The notes under the pieces were generated by a model. That model saw only the letters and a program-made list of their open reading frames with translations. It had not been told where the DNA came from and ran no database searches. From Welwitschia mirabilis (taxonomy: Eukaryota; Gnetophyta; Gnetopsida; Welwitschiales), in contig JBOZIK010000001.1 in the NCBI GenBank assembly GCA_051453625.1, positions 151,338,348 to 151,402,347 of the forward strand: a stretch of DNA of 64,000 nt. Direction: 5' to 3'. Positions 36,745 through 45,740 of the stretch are shown piece after piece; within the stretch, counting starts at the first letter, position 1, and every line of letters starts with the position of its first letter. A program made the translations under genes and the position numbers.

Positions 36745-37994
36745 TGTTACGATATCAATTTATAAGAATTTAATGGTGTATTTTGAGTGATTTTGCAATA
36801 CATTTACATAATTTTGGATGTAATACTAATGATTATGAAGATCTAAGAAGATGATAAATGAAACATGTAATTCTTAGCATATTTGGTGGATTCTTAGGCT
36901 TATTCTAACATTACATATTTAGAAGAAGACTTCATATTATAATAGATTGACTTACCTTGGAGATTGAAGATAAGAAAGCCTATCATACCCTATGTCATCT
37001 CCAAAATAGGTAGGACGATAGTACTACTAACATGGATAGAAGTTGTGGGGCTCACAATAGGACATGAGGCTGATGATATACCTTTTAACATAGAGTGACA
37101 TCCCCTCTGTCATCCCCATAATAGTCAGGATGACATCTATGTTTCTATGATTAGAAAGAATTATCCTTAGAATGGGTTAAAGCAACTCATTTGGGCTATT
37201 AGGTTTCTTTACTAACCTTTAGGGTTAAGTTTCTAAAACCTCATTTTAAAATTATAAATACCCTTTTCCTCCTTTATGTATGTTTCCATTTTTTATACTT
37301 GATATGCCTATAATAAAAGATTAAATGATAAGAGATCCATCTAGAGATACAAAAAGGAGTTTCCTTGGGGTTAGGCTAAGTCTCTTCCATTAAGGTGCTA
37401 TTATTTGATTGTTAGTGGATGTAAAGATTCTTAAATTAATGTAATTACTCTTTGAATCAATATAATTGCTATTTTCATTTCAATTCTGTATACGCCCTTA
37501 TGGTTTAAATTGATCATAATTTAGAGTGATAATTTTATGATTTATCTAGACCATAAGGACAACCTTTGTTAAGGTTAACCTTGGTCAGTATTAGATTTGC
37601 ATTGCTATTCCATTACATTTCACATTACTTTTTATATTCTAGTTGGTAGATCTCGTAGTTTATGTTAGTTAAGAACTAGTTGAATACTCTTCTTAATTGA
37701 TCTAAATTTAGAAAAGCTAATCCTTGTAAACTAAGAGAGCTCATGTCATTTGCACTTGCATTTCATTTCCATTTACTTATATTGCATTTACTTATTTATT
37801 TACTTTTAGATTTTATAAGATAAAAGACCAAAAACATCTTGGAAATTAATTCTCTAACTCTTAGTCTCATGCCTTCATTAAGATTATCAGATTTGGGTGA
37901 AATTATGTCTATACTAATGTTTGTTTTTTGAAATTTATTTGATTTATAGGTTTACCTAAAGGAATTTAGGATTTCATGAATTCATACCATAACA
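36745..37994 (+). repeat. Gypsy LTR, central LTR of GB
   Basis: 1250 bp, TGTTACGATATC...ATAACA. It has a polypurine tract on its left and a PBS on its right, so it serves as 3' LTR for the left unit and 5' LTR for the right unit. TATA box at 37253-37260 and the GAGATCCATCTAG block (from about 37331), as in the LTR at 3308-4676. Confidence 0.85.
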
Positions 37995-37997
37995 TTT

Positions 37998-38015
37998 TGG
38001 TGCTATTACTGGGGA
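37998..38015 (+). other. Primer-binding site of GB (tRNA-Asp type)
   Basis: TGGTGCTATTACTGGGGA lies three bases after the LTR. The Athila-group site TGGCGCCGTTGCCGGGGA differs at five of 18 positions, all transitions: three C-to-T and two G-to-A. Four of the five fall within CpG dinucleotides of the reference site. Confidence 0.8.
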
Positions 38016-38449
38016 AGGTTATAAGGAGCTAGAGAATTATCATTAACTAGATAAGTACTTTGAATCTTTTGTTGAGGTTATTTATTTGCATTAATTTTGT
38101 ATTTATATTTCATTTTAAAGTAGGTTTATTCCACAAAATTTTATTTTCTATAATTCTTTTAGAAACCTTGTCATTCTCTCTGTCATTCTAATGATATAAG
38201 GTATGACAGTTCTGAAATTTTAAAATTAGTTTTTATTTTTATAATTTTTCTTTTGTTTTTAAATTTACTAGTAAAAATACTATTATTTTCTCTATCCTAT
38301 CCTTGATAGATCAGATGAAAATTCTTGCATTTCATAATTTTTCCTTTTCCACAAGTTTAAATAAATTCTGATTTTATCTGTTGTTCCCATGACAGTCTAG
38401 ACGATAGTCTAGTTTTTCAAACTATTAGTAAAATTTTTGAGTTTTAGTT
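38016..38449 (+). other. 5' leader of GB second unit
   Basis: AGGTTATAAGGAGCTAGAGA and the next ~70 bp match the leaders of G1 and G2. Palindrome relics lie near 38190 and 38395. No frame. Confidence 0.65.
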
Positions 38450-40200
38450 TTCTATTTCTAGATGATAGTCTATTTTTTTGTGCTTTTTAATTTTTCACTT
38501 ACTGATTTGAATTCCATCATGTATTTTTCAAGTTATAAACAATTATGCATTTTATGAGGTGTTTTAAAATTTCCATGTTTTACACTCATTTTATCACAAA
38601 CCATAGGTCAAAATGTTGTGATCCTTTAGGAAAAATTTCTTAATTTGACATGTTATATAACTCTACTAGATTATTTATTATTTGAGAATTTTGGATTTTC
38701 ACTTTATGTGGGCCCACTAAAAATACATTTTTTGAACTCTTTGAGTATTTATTTTTTTCTCATGTTTGGGAAATTTGGGACATATTACGACTTTTAGAGG
38801 GGGTAAGACATATTTTCAGCATCTTTTCTAGTCTTTATCAATTAATAGGGGTTATTATTATGCATTCATTAATGTTTTCGACATGTTTTTCTATTTTTTC
38901 ATGATGTTTTTTATGTTTTTAATTAAGAAGGCCACATATGTGTAGAGCTAAATAGGATGAGACTAAGGCCAAGGCAGTAGAGGAAGAGACATGTCACATA
39001 GTTGAGCCAAAGATAGATCACACAAAGACTACACTTTTATCACCTCAGCACAGATGTTATATGACAATATAGACAATTAGTATCCAAGTCAATCAAAACT
39101 TCGGTAAATTTATGAATTATATTAAGCTCTAGGTAGGCTAAATATTTATTTATTTATGGATTAAATACATTATAGATGCATATGAATCATATTGTATTTT
39201 ATAGATGAGGGGATTCTATAACACCATGCATATTGAAAGGAGACCTGATGCTCGTGGTCAACTGTAGAATATGATTGTTACATACATATAAGACCATAAG
39301 ATAGCAATTCCTCATCCCATATTATAGTGATTAGAGATCTTAATGGACTTGAAAACATGCATATACACTTAGCTCGTGTGACCGAGGAAAACTAAGCATA
39401 TGGAACCATTTTAGATATAACAGTTGATCTCACTATTGATCGATGAGGGATACTAGTTACTTAGCTCACCCTACATATAGGGTTTTACATAAAAAGCTAA
39501 TCTATAACATTAGCTAATTTTTTTCATGATAGTTAAGCTATGATAGCACATCTACAAATATTGTCAGCATTTAGATAGTGGAAGTAGATGGATCTTTCTA
39601 CTTTTATCTGGAGGGAACTCAGCTCTATGGTCAAGGCATGATAGCTTTAGATACTTGGTTAACCATGCCTTCTCTTGGCACTCTTTAGATGGTTTGGAAT
39701 ACTAGAGCTCATGTTTGAGTAGTGCTTATTGCATATATAGAGTTTAGCTTACTATTTATAAGACATGGATATACAAGTTCTAAGAGAGAAAGAGAGATCT
39801 TAAGTACAGAGACCTTTAGTTGGAGATTTACTTGAGAATATTTAGGACCTTCTTGCTAATATTATTAAGACTATTAGAAGTTTTATTAATAGTGGTATTT
39901 AATCAATTAATTAGAGAATCTAGGCTATTAATCAGAGATAGTAGACATTGGAGCAAAGAATCTTGTTTATTAAGAGGAGAATCCAACACTCTAAGGATCA
40001 TATCATTGACATGCGTCAATGTGTTTTTTATATTTATCAGAGTATGATAGTGGATATTCTTGAGGCAATATGTGTCTAGGGTAATTATATGGTCAGATCT
40101 CTCTCCACATCTTTAGACATTCATTTCCCCATAAATCCTGAGTATTCTCTCTCTTCTCCCCTTGCTCCTAAGCTACCTGTCAAACTAGAGTTCTTCATGC
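38450..40200 (+). pseudogene. 3' ORF remnant of GB (Athila env-position type)
   Basis: It aligns with minus 59420-57601 (G4) and 29570-28000 (G3). An upstream AT-rich run precedes a charged start (DETKAKAVEEETCHIVEPKI, about 38960). Then come YIIDAYESYCIL and MRGFYNTMHIERRPDARGQL (about 39165-39265), and near 39590 MDLSTFIWRELSSMVKA followed by LFRWFGILELMFE. The late part resembles the plant retrotransposon domain with an INxGxxIxxEL...LxFPxLIxxLCxxxGV pattern. Many stops are TGA or TAG where Arg or Gln would be expected. In this unit the ORF directly follows the leader; gag and pol are absent. Function unknown. Confidence 0.5.
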
Positions 40201-40727
40201 ATTAATGAGGGAATTGATTTTGTATTATTGTTTTGTATCTCTCGTATTATGCACTTTTATACTAAAACCTCTTTTGATTTTATATAAACACATTATTTTT
40301 TTAGCATGATGTACTAATTTGTACCTAATTTTTCATGACTATCTTTAATGTTTACATGTTATTATGAGGGTTTTCTTAGGCAATCTTTCTATTTCATTAA
40401 TGTTTAATTAACTAGGGGGATTTTTTATTGCATTTTCTCATTTTCTATGAAAATAAAAATCCTATCACAGGTTCTGGATTTTAAAAACATTTCTTAGGCT
40501 TATGGTCCCCTCCATCATCTAGACAATAACCTTGATGACCAGCTAGCTGAGTTTTAAGTAAGTCAAATATTTAGCTTTTCTAATTTCTTATGATCCATTT
40601 TGTATCACTATAATTTCTGAAAATATTTCTAAGATGATTTCCTTAAGTATCCTAGTTTTATTATTATTTAATAAGTTGGCTTATAGACATGGTTTATCAT
40701 CTGGATTTGTCAAGGACTGATAGGGTT
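40201..40727 (+). other. 3' untranslated region of GB second unit
   Basis: It aligns with minus 56520-56248 of G4, including the TCACAGGTTCTGGATTTTAA block and CTCCATCATCTAGACAATAA. No coding frame. Confidence 0.7.
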
Positions 40728-40740
40728 AAGTGAGGGACTA
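40728..40740 (+). other. Polypurine tract (GB 3' LTR)
   Basis: AAGTGAGGGACTA directly before the LTR start. Confidence 0.8.
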
Positions 40741-41818
40741 TGTTGCACTACCAACTTGCACATATTTGATAGTGTATTTTGAGTAGTTTCATAGGTTAAT
40801 AGATAGGTAAATGCTTTATTTCCATGATAATAAAGAGATGAGATGAAAGAGATAAAAACATGTAATCTTCATGATGATTTATAGTATTTTGAACAATTCT
40901 TAATACTTTACATTTCTAATACAACTTTCTGTAAAACATTGAGACTAAGGTACTAATAAAATATTTGTAAAACACCATCATACATGTCATCATCTAGATG
41001 ACTAGATGGACAATGTAGTAATTCATGCCAATAGGGATGCTAAATGTAATCAATATGGTAGCTGATATGAATTATTTATGAGATGGAATCATCTTCTTTA
41101 TGATGTGAATGAACACCTGTATGATACTATTGTAATGTTTGAACTGAAAATTCACCTAATTTTTGCTAACTATATATCTATTTCTCTAAGTTGAGATATT
41201 ATGGTTTTATCCATATCTATTTTTCTGTCTTATTGTGAGCTTGTGTGTCAATAAATAGTGATCTCACCCTTGACTCCTACTTATCTTTATTTGCACTTGA
41301 ATTTCTCATGACAGGAGATCGAAGGGTTATAGGTCCATCTATGTAATTATAGAGAAATGTTTTTCTTATGTGGGGTGGAGTTTTCTCCATTGAAGTATGG
41401 ATACTTTATAAAATAGATGTTATTCTAATATAAAAATACTTATTTTATAATTTTAATGCATGTTTATTACTCATCATCATAGCTTATGTTGCTTCTGATC
41501 CTGTGATAGATTCTTTAGTGCTATAGTTATGAGAGCAATCTTTGTTAGGATTGTTCATAGTTTGTTTAGGTTAGGTGCATCGTTATTTTCTTTTCCTAGA
41601 TTAGCTTTGCATGATTATGTTGCATTTTACTTTCATGTATTGTAAATTATTTCTATAGTTAGAGTAAAAGTATATTTTCTTGTGCAATGCAACTCTCTTA
41701 TTCCTAACTTATTCTTCGATGGATTATGACATTAGGGTCACTCCCACCTATATTAGTGTATTGTGTTTGTGCATTATATTTGTAATTGATAAGATTCAAT
41801 TGAACTAAGAATATAACA
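40741..41818 (+). repeat. Gypsy 3' LTR of GB
   Basis: 1078 bp, TGTTGCACTACCAACTTGCAC to AATATAACA. Its closest visible relative is the minus LTR at 55144-56234: shared start, the ATCATCTAGATGAC palindrome (from 40989) and a TATATTAGTGT block near the end. A TATA-like AATAAATAG lies near 41249. No PBS follows, so it is a right-hand terminus. Confidence 0.82.
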
Positions 41819-42499
41819 TTGCATAAATACACATCACAACATCATCTTAGAACATGTAGTTAAAATAAACATATACATCGATGAATATTCATGTCTAGTC
41901 AAAGGCTGACTAATTAGTCTAATGGAAACTCCAGGAGGGGAATAATAAGTTGATTATTCAATAGATAAATTTATGAGTTATCAAGTTCTTTAAATCAGCC
42001 TAATAATTTCCTAATTAAGTATTCTATTAGTTTTTATCATGTATTCTTAAGAAATAGGATTGCAAATAGTACAAGTCCTAGATTAACTATAATGGCATTT
42101 AGAGCATTACAACTTTTGTTAGCATTGGATGTCAACCCGTCACAAGTAAATCTACAATTAGCACATATGTATTTTACTACTTTTAGAGTCTATTTCTTAA
42201 TGATATTAACTACTTCTATATCCCAATAATTTTCAAAAAATTCAAGTTTGTTAAGTGTTCTTGATGCCTTGAAAATCTCTATTTAAGAGAAACTACAAAG
42301 AATTACTTTGGACTTTCCATTCTTCTTCATTTTGATTTTAATGGATATGAGGTATTATAGTCTATTTCTATTGATAATAATAATCAGATAAGATACATAG
42401 TAGATGGACTAGTAGAGGTACTGCTGAACAGATTGAACAAAATCATGAACTAATACACGAGAAAGTATTAGATACTTGAAGTAAAATTATTAAGTAGAC
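41819..42499. other. Unclassified stretch before the RING pseudogene
   Basis: No recognised frame. It may include the upstream part of the RING-gene copy, since RING-like sequence begins at about 42500 without a visible 5' boundary, and it must include the right flank of GB. Confidence 0.4.
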
Positions 42500-42835
42500 C
42501 AATTATTTTTCATGATTAGCACTATGATATGCAACTTAATATTGCCAATATATCATATAAGGGACTGTTAGCAATAGAGAAGCATATGGGTAGTAATAGT
42601 TTAGGGTTCATAGATAATACTATATCAAAAGTATTTCAATATTTTTCTTTGCATCTAATGTGGCTAAAAATCCTCTAATTTCTAAAGAAATTAAGTATTA
42701 AATTTTCTTGAAAAAGTACCAAGAAAATGAAGAATGTGAAAGATTGAACTATAAGCATAACTACGCTACTTCTTACATTACACAATGGTTACTTAAAAAA
42801 AATAATGTAATTTTCATAATTAGTAAATCAAGAAA
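42500..42835 (+). pseudogene. RING-H2 E3 ubiquitin-ligase pseudogene
   Basis: From 42529 the plus strand reads MQLNIANISYKGLLAIEKHM and GSNSLGFIDNTISK. This is the conserved segment upstream of the RING in a plant RING-H2 family (MRLDIDNMSYEELLALEERI-type). After a frame change, 42690-42818 gives IKY, a stop, IFLKKYQENEECERLNYKHNY, then ATSYITQWLLKKNNVIF, matching a C3H2C3 RING-H2 domain. Most metal ligands are lost: the two opening Cys read Tyr and Phe, two central Cys read Tyr, one His reads Ala, and the last Cys pair is gone. Such proteins attach ubiquitin to targets; this copy cannot. The two domains are close together with no intron seen between them, which suggests a processed copy. Confidence 0.75.
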
Positions 42836-42984
42836 ACTAAACTTCATTCATTGAATACAATGATTATATGATATGCCAAAAATGGTTTTGATGAAGAGGC
42901 TTTAAGGTTATTTTTCAAAAAGGTTTCTATAACTATGAAGTCTAATGAGTTTATGTTTACTAGTGTTTTTAAGGTCTACTTTGG

Positions 42985-43011
42985 AATAGATTTGATTAAA
43001 TCAAGTAAGTG
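42985..43011 (+). repeat. 27-bp direct repeat, left copy at gap edge
   Basis: A 27-bp sequence beginning AATAGATTTGATTAAATCAA is identical to 43572-43598. The two copies flank the 551-N gap almost exactly. Confidence 0.95.
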
Positions 43012-43012
43012 C

Positions 43013-43563
43013 NNNNNNNNNNNNNNNNNNNNNNNNNNNNNNNNNNNNNNNNNNNNNNNNNNNNNNNNNNNNNNNNNNNNNNNNNNNNNNNNNNNNNNNN
43101 NNNNNNNNNNNNNNNNNNNNNNNNNNNNNNNNNNNNNNNNNNNNNNNNNNNNNNNNNNNNNNNNNNNNNNNNNNNNNNNNNNNNNNNNNNNNNNNNNNNN
43201 NNNNNNNNNNNNNNNNNNNNNNNNNNNNNNNNNNNNNNNNNNNNNNNNNNNNNNNNNNNNNNNNNNNNNNNNNNNNNNNNNNNNNNNNNNNNNNNNNNNN
43301 NNNNNNNNNNNNNNNNNNNNNNNNNNNNNNNNNNNNNNNNNNNNNNNNNNNNNNNNNNNNNNNNNNNNNNNNNNNNNNNNNNNNNNNNNNNNNNNNNNNN
43401 NNNNNNNNNNNNNNNNNNNNNNNNNNNNNNNNNNNNNNNNNNNNNNNNNNNNNNNNNNNNNNNNNNNNNNNNNNNNNNNNNNNNNNNNNNNNNNNNNNNN
43501 NNNNNNNNNNNNNNNNNNNNNNNNNNNNNNNNNNNNNNNNNNNNNNNNNNNNNNNNNNNNNNN
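43013..43563. other. Assembly gap (551 N), possibly spurious
   Basis: The PPR reading frame left of the gap ends in IDLIKSSK and the sequence right of it begins with the same IDLIKSSK, then continues to IHSLIF. The gap may therefore separate overlapping contig ends and hide no sequence. Confidence 0.95.
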
Positions 43564-43571
43564 TAATTTGT

Positions 43572-43598
43572 AATAGATTTGATTAAATCAAGTAAGTG
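43572..43598 (+). repeat. 27-bp direct repeat, right copy at gap edge
   Basis: Identical to 42985-43011. The seven preceding bases (TAATTTG, 43564-43570) do not match the sequence left of the first copy. Confidence 0.95.
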
Positions 43599-44379
43599 AA
43601 TTCATTCTTTGATATTTTAAGTGGGTTTTGAATTTCAATTCCATGTATGATATGCCCTTCTTAACATGTATTCAAAATACCACTCAGTGAATGATGCTTG
43701 TCAAGTATTTGAAAGAATTAACTTGAAAGATTATTTTTTATTAAAATATAATGATTGAGGGGCTTGTTGGTGATGGTAATCCTTTGGTTTCACTTGAAAT
43801 GTTTTTGTGGCATTTTGATAATCTATAAAGCTCAATATGTTCTCTTTCTTTAATTGTCTGTTTGCATGTTGTCTATTGAAAAATCCTGTTTTACAAATTT
43901 AGATCAATTCCTAGGTTATTAAACACAATTTTAACTATAATGTTTATATTACCAATGCTTTGTTTAACATGTATAAAAATTTTGGCGTAACGAAGAATTC
44001 CTATAATATCTTTGTAACATAGTTTTATGGACATCCTTATTATCTGAATATATCCAAAACGGTTTTATACAAAAGGCACTAAAATTGGTAAGCTCAATGA
44101 GATGGGCTGGTGCAAGGGTAGATGGATTTACATTCTTATGGATAGTAGCATCTTGAGTTAGTCTTGAGGCTTTGGACTATGAAGTTATCTTCATGCATTA
44201 ATAATTAAGGATAGATTTGTCTCATACAACTTTATGAGTAGTTCTCTTATTAACATGTACTCTAAGAGTGAAAAAAATAGAGTATGCTATAAAGTTTTTA
44301 ATTAATCAGCTAAATGATGTGTTATCTATTAGAATTCAATAGTTATTGTGCTCAACATGGTCTCAGTAAAGAAGCCCTT

Positions 44380-44381
<2 letters not shown>

Positions 44382-44446
<65 letters not shown>
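44382..44446 (+). repeat. (TC)n microsatellite inside the PPR pseudogene
   Basis: A pure TC run begins right after the KEAL codons of the PPR repeat and ends CGCT at the gap. The long Ser-Leu reading frames here are artefacts. Confidence 0.95.
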
Positions 44447-45387
44447 NNNNNNNNNNNNNNNNNNNNNNNNNNNNNNNNNNNNNNNNNNNNNNNNNNNNNN
44501 NNNNNNNNNNNNNNNNNNNNNNNNNNNNNNNNNNNNNNNNNNNNNNNNNNNNNNNNNNNNNNNNNNNNNNNNNNNNNNNNNNNNNNNNNNNNNNNNNNNN
44601 NNNNNNNNNNNNNNNNNNNNNNNNNNNNNNNNNNNNNNNNNNNNNNNNNNNNNNNNNNNNNNNNNNNNNNNNNNNNNNNNNNNNNNNNNNNNNNNNNNNN
44701 NNNNNNNNNNNNNNNNNNNNNNNNNNNNNNNNNNNNNNNNNNNNNNNNNNNNNNNNNNNNNNNNNNNNNNNNNNNNNNNNNNNNNNNNNNNNNNNNNNNN
44801 NNNNNNNNNNNNNNNNNNNNNNNNNNNNNNNNNNNNNNNNNNNNNNNNNNNNNNNNNNNNNNNNNNNNNNNNNNNNNNNNNNNNNNNNNNNNNNNNNNNN
44901 NNNNNNNNNNNNNNNNNNNNNNNNNNNNNNNNNNNNNNNNNNNNNNNNNNNNNNNNNNNNNNNNNNNNNNNNNNNNNNNNNNNNNNNNNNNNNNNNNNNN
45001 NNNNNNNNNNNNNNNNNNNNNNNNNNNNNNNNNNNNNNNNNNNNNNNNNNNNNNNNNNNNNNNNNNNNNNNNNNNNNNNNNNNNNNNNNNNNNNNNNNNN
45101 NNNNNNNNNNNNNNNNNNNNNNNNNNNNNNNNNNNNNNNNNNNNNNNNNNNNNNNNNNNNNNNNNNNNNNNNNNNNNNNNNNNNNNNNNNNNNNNNNNNN
45201 NNNNNNNNNNNNNNNNNNNNNNNNNNNNNNNNNNNNNNNNNNNNNNNNNNNNNNNNNNNNNNNNNNNNNNNNNNNNNNNNNNNNNNNNNNNNNNNNNNNN
45301 NNNNNNNNNNNNNNNNNNNNNNNNNNNNNNNNNNNNNNNNNNNNNNNNNNNNNNNNNNNNNNNNNNNNNNNNNNNNNNNNNNNNNNN
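44447..45387. other. Assembly gap (941 N)
   Basis: N run bounded by pyrimidine-rich low-complexity sequence on both sides (TC left, C/CT right). Part of a PPR repeat is missing. Confidence 0.99.
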
Positions 45388-45444
45388 CCCCCCCCCCCTT
45401 CCCTTTCCCTCCCCCCTCCCTCTCTCCCTCTCTCTATCTATCTA
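45388..45444 (+). repeat. C/CT-rich low-complexity tract
   Basis: A run of ten C, then CCCTTCCC and CTCTCT/CTAT repeats, ending where PPR coding sequence resumes. Confidence 0.9.
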
Positions 45445-45740
45445 GTCAAATGCTAAGATTAGTACTAAAACTATCAAAATTACATTTATTGGTGTACTTT
45501 ATGCCCATACGTATTTAGTTTTAGTTCATAAAGAACTTCACCTTTTTGATTTAATGACTAAAGAGCATGTAATAGAGCCTAAAGTGGAACAATATACATG
45601 CATGATCAATCTTCTTGGGTACAATGGATTTCTCTCAGAAGAAAAAGGTTTTATTTCAAAAGTTCCTTTTTAGACTAGAAGTTGCTTATGGAGATTTCCA
45701 AAATGTTCACTATTATTAGAAGAGTATTAGGCTTTAGGAT

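Larger units (their letters stand above)
34141..41818 (+). mobile_element. Composite gypsy element GB with three LTR pieces
   Basis: Order on the plus strand: LTR fragment (34141-34433), integrase tail, 3' region with purine tract, polypurine tract, LTR (36745-37994), PBS, leader, 3' ORF, polypurine tract, LTR (40741-41818). It is the same family as G1-G4 but opposite in orientation, and it lies inside chromovirus T. The two units share the central LTR. Confidence 0.72.
42851..45740 (+). pseudogene. PPR-protein pseudogene (PLS/E-class), broken by two gaps
   Basis: Plus-strand fragments in order: YAKNGFDEEALRLFFKKV and NEFMFTSVFKVYFGIDLIKS (42870-43012); YALLNMYSKYHSVNDACQVF (about 43650-43710), GLVGDGNPLVSLEMF; SEYIQNGFIQKALKLVSSM and RWAGARVDGFTF (about 44040-44140); SSLINMYSKSE (about 44240); YCAQHGLSKEAL (about 44350-44380). 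After the gap come TFIGVLYAHTY, LHLFDLMTKEHVIEPKVEQY and TCMINLLGYNGFLSEEKGFI (45480-45660). These are successive pentatricopeptide repeats ending in the E-type region (family pattern WxxMIxGYxQNG...EALxLF; GxxPxxxTFxxVLxAC; EHYxCMVDLLGRAG). Such proteins bind organellar RNA. Frame changes, stops and lost Trp residues show it is dead. Confidence 0.85.

Noticed and set aside
39820-40047. 75-codon hydrophobic plus-strand frame as a small membrane protein
   Set aside because: It lies within the 3' ORF remnant in another frame; AT-rich DNA easily yields Leu/Ile-rich frames.
44314-45456. Long Ser-Leu / Pro reading frames across the gap
   Set aside because: Translation of TC repeat, N run and C/CT tract. 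Only the short YCAQHGLSKEAL start and the sequence after 45445 are meaningful, and these belong to the PPR pseudogene.
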